A stretch of 64,000 bases of DNA from Corynebacterium sphenisci DSM 44792 (GCF_001941505.1 NZ_CP009248.1:806001-870000), one strand, 5' to 3'. Counted from the first letter of the stretch, positions 1-8,629 are shown. Notes: generated by a model from the letters alone, not told the origin. A program made the numbers and translations.

Positions 1-33
1 GCGTTCGGAAAACCATTTCGGAGTCGAATCCGA

Positions 34-1089
34 TCAGGAATCCCAGCGCGCCCGCAGCTCGGCCAGCGCGGCCCCGGTGAGCCGGCCGTGCACCCGCAGT
101 CGGGCCAGCCCGCCGTCCGGGAAGACGTCGATCCGCAGATGGGTGATCTCGGCGTCGCGGGCGGCCTCGGCGACGGCGAAGCGGTGCCGGGTGTCCGGCA
201 GCACCGGCCGCCGGCCGACCAGCGCCACGACCGGGCCGCGTTCGCCGCCGGACTCCGCCCAGCCGCTGATCGCGACCTCGCCGGGGGCGTTGAAGACGAA
301 GTAGCTGGTGTCCACCTCGATGAACTCCGGCACCCCCGCCCCGGCCAGGGCGATGGTGACGTGGTCGTTGCCCTCGTCGCGGCGGCGGGCGTTCTCCCAG
401 CCGCCGCCCATGTTGCGGGAGCGGCCCAGGGAGAGCATCTGGTTGGGGGAGGAGTAGAACATGTTCGAGCACTCCACCACCCGGCCGCCGTTCTCGATCG
501 CGGCGAGATCCACGGTGCCGCCGAGGAACCGCGGATCCGGGGCGGGCACCCCGTGCACCCGCAGCCGGGCGATCCCGCCGTCGGGGATCATCACCAGCTT
601 CACGTGGGTGACCCGGCGCGACCCCGCCGCCGAGCCCGGGTCCACCGCCACCGCATGCCGGGCGTCGCCGCGCGCCTCGGTGCGCCCGACCAGCTCGAAC
701 CAGGCCTCCTCGGGCAGGGCGGCGATCTCCTCCGCGGGCAGGTACTCGTCGATCGCGGTGCCCAGCACCGCGAAGGCCGGCGGGAAGTTGCCGGTGAACC
801 AGGAGGTGTCCACGATCACGCCGCGGATGTGCCCGGGCACGCCCAGGCGCACGATCGCGGCGTCGTCCCGGCCGATCTCGGCGCCGCGGCGGCGCCGGGT
901 CTCCCAGCCGTCGTAGACCTTGCCCTTGTTGCCGAACAGCTCCGGGTCGAAGGCCGGCTCATGGTCGTTGATGAGGTTCTCCCGCTCGGCGAAGGACTCG
1001 TCGGTGGCCCAGATCACCGAGCCGGCGAGCCCGCGGGCCGCCAAATCGGGGTAGTTCTCGAACTCGTGCTCTGCTGTCCTGGCGCTCAT
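34..1089 (-). CDS. alc: Allantoicase
   Basis: Hydrolyses allantoate to ureidoglycolate and urea in cytosolic purine (ureide) degradation. The 351-aa product has the two tandem allantoicase repeats: VDTSWFTGNFPPAF near residue 93 and VDTSYFVFNAPGE near residue 260, each followed by an RLRVHG segment (about residues 175 and 333). Length is normal for the family. The ATG at 1089 is preceded by a good ribosome site (AGGAAGGA). It is the last gene of a minus-strand run DUF6986-allB-alc, 78 bp after allB. A frame open on the opposite strand over the same region is a GC-bias shadow. Assignment is confident from repeats and context. Confidence 0.95.
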   Translation of the reverse strand: MSARTAEHEFENYPDLAARGLAGSVIWATDESFAERENLINDHEPAFDPELFGNKGKVYDGWETRRRRGAEIGRDDAAIVRLGVPGHIRGVIVDTSWFTGNFPPAFAVLGTAIDEYLPAEEIAALPEEAWFELVGRTEARGDARHAVAVDPGSAAGSRRVTHVKLVMIPDGGIARLRVHGVPAPDPRFLGGTVDLAAIENGGRVVECSNMFYSSPNQMLSLGRSRNMGGGWENARRRDEGNDHVTIALAGAGVPEFIEVDTSYFVFNAPGEVAISGWAESGGERGPVVALVGRRPVLPDTRHRFAVAEAARDAEITHLRIDVFPDGGLARLRVHGRLTGAALAELRARWDS

Positions 1090-1167
1090 GCGTCGGATCC
1101 TTCCTGGTCGGTGGGGTCTGGTCGGTCGCCCCGCCGGATGCGGTGGGTGCGGGGGTCGGGGGCGGGC

Positions 1168-2691
1168 TCAGTCCGCCCCGGGGCGGTCCAGCAGCGGCAT
1201 CGGGCCGGAGGGGAACACCTCGGCGTCGGCGGCGTCCGGGGAGCCGGGGCGGGCGTAGACCAGCTCCCCGCCGATCCAGGTCGCCTGCACCACCCCGGCC
1301 AGGGCGCGCTGCGCGTAGGCGGTGACCTTGTTGCGCTGGTGCAGCCGCTCCGGGAGCACCACGAAGGCCTCGTCGGCGCTGATCGCGGTGAAATCCGCCC
1401 GGGCCCCGGGCACGATCGCGCCCCGGTCGCCCAGCCCGCACCAGCGGGCCGGCTCGGCGCACATCCAGCGCACCACCTCGGTCAGCCCCAGCCCGCGCAG
1501 CCGGGCCTGGGACCACACCACCGGCAGCCCCAGCTGCACCGAGGCCACCCCGCCCCAGGCCTCGCCGAAGCTGCCCGCGTGCCCCCGGCCGTCGGCGCCG
1601 GCGCCGCCGTAGTCGTTGCCCGCGGCGGCCATCGCCGCGAAGGCGCCGCGCAGCCGGTCCCCGTGCGCGGCGAACCGCTTCAGCTCCGCGGTGCAGGGGG
1701 AGTGGTCGGAGACCACGGTGCCGATCACCCCGTCGACCAGGCCGGCCCACAGCCGCTCCCGGTTCGCCGCGTCCCGGATCGGCGGGCAGCACTTGTACTG
1801 GGTGGCCCCGTCCGGGATCTCCTCGCCGAACAGGGCGAGGTAGTGCGGGCAGGTCTCCGCGGTGACCCGGATGCCGCGCTCCTGGGCCTGCCGGATCTGC
1901 TCCAGGGAGCCGGCGTCGGAGAGGTGCAGGATATGCGCCCGGCAGCCGGTGGCCGCGGCGGCCTCGATCACGGTGCGGATCGCCCGGTGCTCCGCGGCCG
2001 GCGGCCGGGAGCGCTCGAAGCTGCGGTAGACGTTGGTGATCCCGCCCTCGGCGGCGGCGTGCCGCTCCCCGGCGGCGATGAGGTCCGGGTCCTCGGCGTG
2101 CACGATGATCAGCCCGTCGAAGGCGGCGATCTCGGTCATCGCCCGGTGCAGCTGCTCGGCGGTCAGCGGCGGGAACTCGTCGACCCCGGAGTGCAGCAGG
2201 AAGCACTTGAAGCCGAACACCCGGCCGTCCTCCCACAGCCGGCGCAGTTCCCCGGTGCCGATGTTGGAGGGCACCACCCCGCCCCAGAAGCCCACGGTGA
2301 CCCGGGCCTTCGGGGCGGCGATCTCGCGCTTCAGCGCCAGCGCCGCCCCGTCCACGGTGGAGGGGATGGAGTTCAGCGGCATGTCCAGCAGGGTGGTCAC
2401 CCCGCCGGCGGCGGCGGCCCGGGTCACCGAGTCGAAGCCCTCCCATTCGGCGCGGCCCGGCTCGTTGACGTGCACGTGGGTGTCCACCAGCCCGGGCAGC
2501 AGGATCTGGCCCGGGGGCAGTTCGATGACGTCGGCGCGCTCCCGGTCGGCCCGGCCCAGGTCCGGCTGGGCGGCGTGGTCGGCGATGACGCGCTCGATGA
2601 CGCCGTCGCGCACCACCACCGTCGCCGGGGATTCGCGCAATTCCGGGTAGCCGATGATGGCGCGGCGGGCGCGGAGGATCTGCACGGTCAT
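1168..2691 (-). CDS. allB: Allantoinase (cyclic amidohydrolase)
   Basis: Opens the hydantoin ring of allantoin to give allantoate, the substrate of the downstream allantoicase. The 507-aa protein shows the dinuclear-metal amidohydrolase ligands: DTHVHVNEPG (HxH) near residue 69, the carboxylated-lysine region FGFKCFLLHSG near 157, IIVHAED near 195, HILHLSD near 253 and the aspartate in VSDHSPC near 328. The start lies only 4 bp after the stop of the DUF6986 gene, so the two are almost certainly co-translated. Dihydropyrimidinase-like relatives exist, but the allantoicase neighbour fixes the role. Confidence 0.95.
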   Translation of the reverse strand: MTVQILRARRAIIGYPELRESPATVVVRDGVIERVIADHAAQPDLGRADRERADVIELPPGQILLPGLVDTHVHVNEPGRAEWEGFDSVTRAAAAGGVTTLLDMPLNSIPSTVDGAALALKREIAAPKARVTVGFWGGVVPSNIGTGELRRLWEDGRVFGFKCFLLHSGVDEFPPLTAEQLHRAMTEIAAFDGLIIVHAEDPDLIAAGERHAAAEGGITNVYRSFERSRPPAAEHRAIRTVIEAAAATGCRAHILHLSDAGSLEQIRQAQERGIRVTAETCPHYLALFGEEIPDGATQYKCCPPIRDAANRERLWAGLVDGVIGTVVSDHSPCTAELKRFAAHGDRLRGAFAAMAAAGNDYGGAGADGRGHAGSFGEAWGGVASVQLGLPVVWSQARLRGLGLTEVVRWMCAEPARWCGLGDRGAIVPGARADFTAISADEAFVVLPERLHQRNKVTAYAQRALAGVVQATWIGGELVYARPGSPDAADAEVFPSGPMPLLDRPGAD

Positions 2692-2695
2692 GGGG

Positions 2696-4120
2696 TCACC
2701 GGTCCTTGTCTTCGTGGGCGTCCCGGGCCGCGTCGCGCCCGGCGGGGGAGGTCTCGGGGGCCGTCGCCGGCGGGATCCCGGTGGCCTCCAGGGCGGCGAG
2801 CCCGGCGGCGCCGACCCCGGCGCGGGCGAGTTCGGCGTCGGTGATCGCCCCGCAGGCGTGCGCCCGGCGGAGGAATCCGGCGAGCACCTTGGCGGTGGCC
2901 GGCTCGTCGAGGAACCGGCCCCCGGCGCCGGTGACGTAGTCGGCGAGCCGCGCCGCGGCCCCGGCCCAGTCCGCGCGGAAGTAGCCGATCGTGGCCAGGT
3001 GCCGGGTGACCAGCTGATTCGGGTGCAGGTCCCAGCCCTGGCGGATGCCGCGGCCCAGGTGCCGGGTGACCAGCCGGTGGTGCAGCGCCCAGCCCTCGCG
3101 CATCTGCTCCGGCGAGCCCACCGGGATCCGGTTGGTGGAGCCGTCGGAGAGCTCCACGCCCCGGCCGCGGGCGACCACCTGCAGCAGCCCCTTGGCGGTG
3201 TCCGCCACCGGGTGCTCCATCGACTGCCGGGCCGGGTCCACGCCGAGGAAGGCGGAGTAGTCGTAGGTGCCGTAGTGCAGGGACAGGCAGCGGCCCCCCG
3301 CGGCGCCGATCATCCGGGCGGCGGCGACCGCCCCGTCCTCGCCGAGGATCGCCTGCGGGGTCTCCACCTGGATTTCCAGCGGGATCCGGGCCCCGGCGGC
3401 GGCCAGGCCCCATTCGCGCTCGACGAGCTCGAGCACCCGCACCAGGGCGGTGACCTGGTCGGGGTGCTGCACCTTCGGCAGGGTCAGCCGCAGCGCCCGC
3501 GGGTCGTGGGCGGGGGAGGCGGGGTCCAGCAGGGCGCGCAGCAGGCCGCGCTCGTGCAGTCCGCCGAGCACGATGAGCAGGGTGCGCAGGCCCCGGCGGC
3601 GCACCGCCGGGTCGGGGGACTTGAAGCGGATCCCGCAGAACGGCGGGGCGCCCGGCGGGGCGCCGGCCGGGTCCAGCCAGTCGGCGATGAGCCCGGCGGC
3701 GAGTCCGGCGAGCCGGTCCTCCTGGGCCTCCCGTTCGGCGGGGGCCAGCCCGCGCTGCGGGAACCCGTCCTCGAAGTCGATCCGCAGGTCCTCGATCGGC
3801 TCGCGGCGCAGCTTCGCCACCGCCAGCTCCGCCACCGCGGCCGGTTCGGCGTCCCCGGCGGCCTCGGCGAGCCCCCGGGCGGCGGCCACCGGGTCATCGC
3901 CGAGGGCGGCCAGGGCGCGCTCGCCCCAGATGCGCGGCAGATCCCGGGGATCGGCGGGGGCGTCGGCGGCCTCGAGCTGGTGCGCGGGCAGGTAGACGGT
4001 GTGCACGGGCTGGCGCCAGGTCTGCGGGGCCGACCAGATGCCGGCGACCTTCGGGTCGATGTCGGCGAGCAGGCCGTCGGCGAGGGCGGCGGCGTCGGGG
4101 AGGAGGGGCGGCGTGGTCAC
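2696..4120 (-). CDS. DUF6986 protein, CitE/HpcH-like (putative glyoxylate/2-oxoacid C-C lyase or synthase)
   Basis: 474-aa protein heading the allantoin operon. The frame is open far upstream, but homology-like sequence begins at VTTPPLLPD and the GTG at 4120 has an AAAGGCG ribosome site, so I start there. Visible features resemble CitE/HpcH/malate-synthase TIM barrels: an arginine in CGIRFKSPD (about residue 185), the Mg-ligand glutamate in LEIQVETPQAI (about 268) and the aspartate in LHYGTYDYSAFLG (about 300). These families join or split 2-oxoacids such as glyoxylate. Because allantoin breakdown releases glyoxylate, a glyoxylate-handling enzyme is a reasonable inference, but the actual reaction is unknown. 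Confidence 0.8.
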   Translation of the reverse strand: MTTPPLLPDAAALADGLLADIDPKVAGIWSAPQTWRQPVHTVYLPAHQLEAADAPADPRDLPRIWGERALAALGDDPVAAARGLAEAAGDAEPAAVAELAVAKLRREPIEDLRIDFEDGFPQRGLAPAEREAQEDRLAGLAAGLIADWLDPAGAPPGAPPFCGIRFKSPDPAVRRRGLRTLLIVLGGLHERGLLRALLDPASPAHDPRALRLTLPKVQHPDQVTALVRVLELVEREWGLAAAGARIPLEIQVETPQAILGEDGAVAAARMIGAAGGRCLSLHYGTYDYSAFLGVDPARQSMEHPVADTAKGLLQVVARGRGVELSDGSTNRIPVGSPEQMREGWALHHRLVTRHLGRGIRQGWDLHPNQLVTRHLATIGYFRADWAGAAARLADYVTGAGGRFLDEPATAKVLAGFLRRAHACGAITDAELARAGVGAAGLAALEATGIPPATAPETSPAGRDAARDAHEDKDR

Positions 4121-4203
4121 GGGGGTCGCGGCGCCTTTCGGTCCGGGGCGGGGGTGGGGGTGTTCCGGCGGATGACCCCGCCGTCCGGCCGTCCGTCGTG
4201 CCA

Positions 4204-4209
4204 ATTCTA
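4204..4209 (-). promoter_or_regulatory. Candidate -10 box (TAGAAT) of the allantoin operon
   Basis: Minus-strand TAGAAT lies 83 nt upstream of the DUF6986 GTG in an AT-richer patch of an otherwise very GC-rich gap. No convincing -35 hexamer at 17-18 bp. It would give a leader of roughly 75-80 nt. Confidence 0.45.
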
Positions 4210-4272
4210 AGGTCACCCTGGGCTGAGTGCGAGTGAACTGCGCGATCCGCCTCACCCGGGGTTGCCCCGGGG

Positions 4273-5091
4273 TTAGGGCTTGGGTTCGCAGGCGCGTCCG
4301 TCGCCGTCCCGGTCCAGGCCCGGGCGGTAGCCGGGATCGCCCTCGTCCATCGGCGCCGCGCCGGCGTCCCAGGCGGCGGCGCAGTTCGGGAAGTACCGGT
4401 AGCCGGAGGATTCGGTGGTGGGCGGCGCGGCGGCGCCGGCCCCGGTACCGGGGGCCCCGGTGCCGCCGGAGGCTCCGGAGCCGGCCGCGGCGGCGGTGCC
4501 GGCCGTCCCCGAGCCGCCGGAGCCGCCCGCCGTGCCGGAGGCGCCGGCCGTGCCCGTGCCGGCCGGCTCCCGGGTCTCGGTGGCGGCGGGTTCGGCCGAT
4601 GCCCGCCACCCCCCGTCGACGTCGACGAAGGAGCGGCGGCGGCGGTCGGCCTCGCCCCGGCGCGCCCCGGAGGAGGTCATCTCGTCATCGTCCTCCTCCT
4701 CCGGGGTGGTGGTCACCGTCGTGGTGCGGGTGACGGTGGTGGTCGCGGTGGTGGTCACCGTGGCCGGCGCCACGGGAACCGGTTCCGGGGCCGGCGGCGG
4801 GCCGAGGAAGACGGGGATCGCGATCCCGCCGCCGATGAGGACGAGCATGTAGAGGATGGTCAGGACCCAGGGGAAGCGGTGGGCGTTCTCGTGGGCGATC
4901 ATCCCCGCCACCGGCGCCCACAGGCCGAGGCCGATCAGGATCCCCGAGGTCTTCCCCTGCCAGCCGGGCGCGGCGATCACGGCCCAGCCGATGGCGATCA
5001 GGCCGGCCAGCCCGAGCAGGATGAGCAGTGCGGCGGCGAAGCACCCGGGCTCTTCGGTTGGGACGTCGCCTGCGTGGTCCTGCCGGGTCAT
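4273..5091 (-). CDS. Membrane protein with C-terminal Excalibur calcium-binding domain
   Basis: 272 aa. Three hydrophobic helices lie in the N-terminal third (about residues 18-40, 48-66 and 75-95), then a Thr-rich linker with repeated VTTT/TTTV units and an acidic patch (EEEDDDE, about 132-138). A low-complexity Gly/Ala/Ser/Thr segment follows (about 175-225). The C terminus has the Excalibur signature: FPNCAAAWDAGAAP, then a calcium-loop-like LDRDGDGRACE. Excalibur domains sit on extracellular proteins and often accompany nucleases, so the tail is presumably outside. Start ATG has GGAAGG upstream. Function unknown. Confidence 0.8.
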   Translation of the reverse strand: MTRQDHAGDVPTEEPGCFAAALLILLGLAGLIAIGWAVIAAPGWQGKTSGILIGLGLWAPVAGMIAHENAHRFPWVLTILYMLVLIGGGIAIPVFLGPPPAPEPVPVAPATVTTTATTTVTRTTTVTTTPEEEDDDEMTSSGARRGEADRRRRSFVDVDGGWRASAEPAATETREPAGTGTAGASGTAGGSGGSGTAGTAAAAGSGASGGTGAPGTGAGAAAPPTTESSGYRYFPNCAAAWDAGAAPMDEGDPGYRPGLDRDGDGRACEPKP

Positions 5092-5189
5092 CGGGGGCCT
5101 TCCGTCGGGGTTCGGGAACGGGGATCGGGCTGCGCCCGCATGCGTCGGCGGCCGGACCCGGAGGGGTCGGCCGCCGGCGGGCGGTGCCG

Positions 5190-5195
5190 ATTATC
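5190..5195 (-). promoter_or_regulatory. Candidate -10 box (GATAAT) for the Excalibur gene
   Basis: Minus-strand GATAAT, 98 nt before the ATG at 5091, is the only near-consensus -10 in the gap. The -35 match is weak. Confidence 0.35.
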
Positions 5196-5276
5196 GCAGC
5201 ATCGGATGGCCGATGAGCCGGATGAACAGGGAAAACCCCGGGATCGCGGGGGCCTTCGGCATCCGGATGCCGCCGC

Positions 5277-5282
5277 TACCCT
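5277..5282 (+). promoter_or_regulatory. Leaderless -10 box TACCCT for thpR
   Basis: TACCCT followed by GGGGGC and the ATG at 5289 (6-nt spacer). Transcription would start at or next to the start codon, and no ribosome site is present. Confidence 0.65.
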
Positions 5283-5288
5283 GGGGGC

Positions 5289-5921
5289 ATGAGGCTCTTC
5301 GCCGCGATCCGAATCGACGACGAGGTCCGGGAGCACCTGGTGCGGGCGCTGCGCCCGATCCGGGAGGACCGGGGACCGATGCTGCGCTGGACCGACCCGG
5401 AGCAGTGGCATCTCACCCTGGCGTTCTACGGGGAGCAGCCCGATGGCCGGGCCACGGAGCTGGGGGAGCTGCTGCGCACCGCGGCGGTGGCGGTTCCGCC
5501 GCTGGGGCTGCGGTTGCGCGGGGCGGGCAGCTTCGCCGGGCGCACCCTGTGGATGGGCGTGGGCGGGGAGGTCGACCGGCTGCGCGCGCTGATGGCCGAT
5601 CTCGCCGATCCGGCCGATCCGGGCGGGGCCGGGGATCCGCTGGCCGCCCGGCGCCGGGCGCATCTCACCGTGGCCCGGCTCGGCGCCCGGGCGGAGCGCC
5701 GCGCCGCGCCGGCGCGGCCCCGGCGGGGCCGGCGCAGCACCCCGGCGGTGTTCGACGACATCGTCGCCGCGCTGGCGGTCTACCGGGGGCCGGACTTCAC
5801 CGTGGACCGGATCGGGCTGTACCGCTCGGAGCTGGGCCGGGGCCGCTCCGGGGGCCCGCTGCATGAGCTCGTCGCCGAGCATCCGCTGCTCGGCGCGGGG
5901 GAGGCCGGCGGGGCCACCTAG
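5289..5921 (+). CDS. thpR: RNA 2',3'-cyclic phosphodiesterase (2'-5' RNA ligase family)
   Basis: 210-aa protein of the 2H phosphoesterase superfamily, which opens 2',3'-cyclic phosphates at RNA ends. Both HxTx motifs are present: WHLTLAFYG near residue 39 and AHLTVARLG near residue 124. The N terminus MRLFAAIRI is typical of ThpR. Slightly longer than the usual 180-190 aa because of an Arg/Pro-rich stretch after the second motif (about 133-150). The start codon is set by the leaderless promoter. It converges on the unknown gene at 5941, with a 19-bp gap. Confidence 0.9.
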   Translation: MRLFAAIRIDDEVREHLVRALRPIREDRGPMLRWTDPEQWHLTLAFYGEQPDGRATELGELLRTAAVAVPPLGLRLRGAGSFAGRTLWMGVGGEVDRLRALMADLADPADPGGAGDPLAARRRAHLTVARLGARAERRAAPARPRRGRRSTPAVFDDIVAALAVYRGPDFTVDRIGLYRSELGRGRSGGPLHELVAEHPLLGAGEAGGAT

Positions 5922-5940
5922 GCGGCCGCCGGCCGGGGGC

Positions 5941-6669
5941 TCAGTCCCGGTTGAGCCGGGCGGCCCATTCCGCGGTGAACATCTCCAGCACCCGGGCGCG
6001 GCCGACCGGGATGTCGGTGTACTCGCCGGTGGCCACGTCGACGACCCGGATCGCCTCGGCGAGCTCGTCGATCTCCTCGGCGTGCGCGGCGTGGAAGGCG
6101 GAGATGAAGTCCAGGGCGTCGCGGTTGGGCCAGACGAAGGTGGAGGCGGAGTAGGCGTCCTCGGAGAGGTCGCGCATCGCCGCGGAGAAGGCCCCGTCGA
6201 AGCCGGGCAGGCAGCCGAAGACGCCGACCAGGGTCTTCGAGGCGGCGGTGGCGGTGCCCCCGGAGTTGGGCAGCAGGGCCAGGGAGACCGCCTCATGGGC
6301 GGCGAGCAGCAGCCGGCGGGTCTTCTTCTTGTGGAACTTCGCCATGTCCACCTCGACGAGGTCCTTGGCGTAGGCGCGCAGCACCTCCAGGGCCTCGTCG
6401 TAGTGCTGCACGTTGAAGGAGGTGAGCAGCGGGGAGGCGGCCTGCACCAGGCCCTGCGCGGAGAGGTAGGCGGCCAGGTGCAGCCGGTCGAGCTCGCGTT
6501 TGGCGGGCTTGCGCTTGAGCTTGGAGCCGGCGAAGTGCAGCCGGCAGATGTCCCAGGACAGGCCCCGGATGGTGGCGGGGTCGGTGTCCGGGGGGATCGG
6601 ATCCTCGGGGGCGCAGCCGCGGTAGGCCGAGACGACGTCGGTGATGGTGCCCGGGGTGAGTTGTTGCAT
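5941..6669 (-). CDS. Conserved hypothetical protein, all-alpha
   Basis: 242 aa from the ATG at 6669; a GTG at 6705 is also in frame, but the leaderless box TAAAAT points to 6669. I do not recognise the family. The sequence is helical and soluble, with no membrane segment or signal peptide. It has a basic cluster KLKRKPAKRELDRLHLAAYL (about residues 49-68) and a lysine run FHKKKTRRLLLAAHEA (about 112-127), which might bind nucleic acid or phosphate. Codon use is like its neighbours, so it looks like an established resident gene. Confidence 0.75.
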   Translation of the reverse strand: MQQLTPGTITDVVSAYRGCAPEDPIPPDTDPATIRGLSWDICRLHFAGSKLKRKPAKRELDRLHLAAYLSAQGLVQAASPLLTSFNVQHYDEALEVLRAYAKDLVEVDMAKFHKKKTRRLLLAAHEAVSLALLPNSGGTATAASKTLVGVFGCLPGFDGAFSAAMRDLSEDAYSASTFVWPNRDALDFISAFHAAHAEEIDELAEAIRVVDVATGEYTDIPVGRARVLEMFTAEWAARLNRD

Positions 6670-6676
6670 GCCCACG

Positions 6677-6682
6677 ATTTTA
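6677..6682 (-). promoter_or_regulatory. Leaderless -10 box TAAAAT
   Basis: Minus-strand TAAAAT then CGTGGGC and the ATG at 6669 (7-nt spacer). Supports the shorter start of the unknown protein. Confidence 0.6.
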
Positions 6683-6909
6683 GCGGCGTTCACAGCCTGC
6701 ACCACCGGGAAACCGGCGATTGCCCAGGTCGGTGGGCCCCCGGGGGTGCCGGGACCGGCCGCGCGGCGGACCCGGATCGGACGCCGGGGCGGCGCCCGCG
6801 CACCCCGGCGACGGACGGCGCCCCGGCCGCCGGCCGGCCCGGGCGGGCGCGGCGGCGGACGGGGCGTCGCGGGGCCCCGGCGGGCGCGGGCGCGCGCCGG
6901 GGCGGGGGA

Positions 6910-8241
6910 CTAGGCGTGGTTCAGGTTGCGCTCGTGCAGGTTCCGCGGCAGCAGGGCCAGGGAGATGACGGCCGGCACGGTCATCGCCGCCAGGTAGATG
7001 CCGATGGTCCACACCTTGCCGGTGCCGTCGACCAGGATCTCGGCGATCATCGGGGCGAAGGCGCCGCCGACGATGGCGCCGATGGCGTAGCCGATGGAGG
7101 CGCCGGAGAAGCGCACCCCGGCGGGGAACATCTCCGCGAAGAGGGAGGAGGTCGGCCCGTAGGTCAGGGCCAGCGGGAAGGTCAGCACGACCACCGCGAT
7201 GGTGTACATCCAGATGTCCTTGGCCTCGATCAGCGGCCACAGGGCCAGGATCCAGGCGGCCTGCAGGATGAAGCCGACGATGAACACCTGCACCCGGCCG
7301 AAGCGGTCGGAGAGGATGCCGGACCACAGGGTGAAGATGGTCCAGGCCACGGCGGCGACCAGGGTGGCGCGCATGATGTTGCCCTGGTCCATGTCGAGGG
7401 TCTTGATGGCGTAGGAGGGGAAGAAGGCGATCACCATGTAGCCGCAGGCGTTGTTGCCGGCGAAGATGAAGATGGCCTTGATCACCGGCTTCCAGTGGTT
7501 GCGGAACAGGTCCGGCAGCGGCGCGGTGCGCTCGGCGGAGTCCTCCTTCATGGCCTGGAAGACCGGGGACTCGTCGACGCTGCGCCGGATCAGGTAGCCG
7601 ACGAAGACCAGCACGATGGAGAAGAGGAAGACCAGGCGCCAGCCCCACTCCAGGTAGGCATCCTTGCCGGTGAAGTAGAGCACGCTCAGGGAGGCGGAGG
7701 TGGCCAGGAACAGGCCCAGCGGCACGCCCAGCTGCGGGAAGGAGCCGTAGAGGCCGCGCTTCTCCTTCGGCGCGTGCTCGACGCTCATCAGGGCCGCGCC
7801 GCCCCATTCGGAGCCGGCGAAGATGCCTTGGCAGATGCGCAGGGTGATGAGCAGCACCGGGGCGATGGCGCCGGCGGTGGCGTAGGTGGGCAGCACGCCG
7901 ATCAGCATCGTGGCCAGCCCCATGCCGAGCAGGGAGAACACCAGGACCATCTTGCGGCCGTAGCGGTCGCCGACGTGGCCGCCGACGATGGCGCCCAGGG
8001 GGCGGAAGAGGAAGCTGATGCCGATGGAGGCCCAGGCGATGATCCGGGCGAGCACCGGGGACTCCTCGCTGACCGGCTCCAGGAAGAGCGGGGCCAGCAC
8101 CAGGCCGGCGGCCTGCGCGTAGATGAGGAAGTCGTACATCTCGATGGTGGTGCCCACCAGGGTGCCGGTGAGGACCTTCTTGCGCTCGCGGGGCGAGGCG
8201 AGGAGGTTGTCCTGCGGCGGGGCTGCCGTGGGTGCGCTCAT
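6910..8241 (-). CDS. MFS transporter, metabolite:H+ symporter (MHS) family
   Basis: 443 aa with about 12 membrane helices, in the family of ShiA, ProP and KgtP. The first helix carries GTTIEMYDFLIYA and the loop after helix 2 has HVGDRYGRK, the MFS/MHS signature. QGIFAGSEWGGAALMSVE (about residues 150-167) is typical for the family. The start is the ATG at 8241 with GGAGCAGAT just upstream; an in-frame start 69 nt further upstream is less likely. The substrate is probably a small carboxylate or osmolyte but cannot be read from sequence. Monocistronic, with a long upstream region. Confidence 0.9.
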   Translation of the reverse strand: MSAPTAAPPQDNLLASPRERKKVLTGTLVGTTIEMYDFLIYAQAAGLVLAPLFLEPVSEESPVLARIIAWASIGISFLFRPLGAIVGGHVGDRYGRKMVLVFSLLGMGLATMLIGVLPTYATAGAIAPVLLITLRICQGIFAGSEWGGAALMSVEHAPKEKRGLYGSFPQLGVPLGLFLATSASLSVLYFTGKDAYLEWGWRLVFLFSIVLVFVGYLIRRSVDESPVFQAMKEDSAERTAPLPDLFRNHWKPVIKAIFIFAGNNACGYMVIAFFPSYAIKTLDMDQGNIMRATLVAAVAWTIFTLWSGILSDRFGRVQVFIVGFILQAAWILALWPLIEAKDIWMYTIAVVVLTFPLALTYGPTSSLFAEMFPAGVRFSGASIGYAIGAIVGGAFAPMIAEILVDGTGKVWTIGIYLAAMTVPAVISLALLPRNLHERNLNHA

Positions 8242-8364
8242 ATCTGCTCCAGGGGTGATCGGTGCTTCGGATGCGGGGGATCGGCTGACCCGCCCGTGGA
8301 CCACCGGCACGTTACAAGGCCGTTATCGGGCCGGGAAAGCCGAAACGCGAAAAAAACCACCGAT

Positions 8365-8420
8365 GGGGGTGATTTACGGCTCGATGGGGTAAAAACGGGG
8401 GTGATTTGCGGGGGTGAAAC
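8365..8420. repeat. Short direct repeats GGGGGTGATTT (possible operator array)
   Basis: GGGGGTGATTT occurs at 8365-8375 and 8397-8407, GGGGGTGAAAC at 8410-8420 and a degenerate GGGGTAAAAAC at 8386-8396. The repeats lie in the most AT-rich patch of the gap, upstream of the candidate transporter promoter, so they may be regulator-binding sites. Confidence 0.5.
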
Positions 8421-8588
8421 GGACATTCAGGCGGGTCGTCCAAGGGTCATCGGGCCGCGATGCCCGTCCTGCCCGTTTGTCCTCGGCCCCGGTGCCGGGG
8501 GCCGGGGGAGGTCACCGGAAGGTCACGGCGGGTGTCATCTCGCCCCATCCGCCACATGCGCCCCGTCCATCGGCGGCCGGGATCGGCG

Positions 8589-8620
8589 CCGCCCGCACCA
8601 CCGGGCGGCGGTGCGGGCGG
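8589..8620 (-). terminator. Hairpin terminator of the patatin gene
   Basis: Perfect 11-bp inverted repeat CCGCCCGCACC / GGTGCGGGCGG with a 10-nt loop, directly after the minus-strand stop at 8630. Confidence 0.6.
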
Positions 8621-8629
8621 TGCGGCGGC

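Larger units (their letters stand above)
8242..8629 (-). other. 388-bp intergenic region upstream of the MHS transporter
   Basis: Holds, from left to right, a possible minus-strand -10 (TAACGT, 8309-8314), an AT-rich stretch with G-run direct repeats (8365-8420) and the terminator of the patatin gene (8589-8620). No convincing coding frame: the frames through it are continuations of flanking shadow frames. Confidence 0.6.

Noticed and set aside
88..2844. 918-codon plus-strand frame opposite the allantoin genes
   Set aside because: Antisense to well-supported allantoicase and allantoinase; His/Pro/Arg-rich nonsense product.
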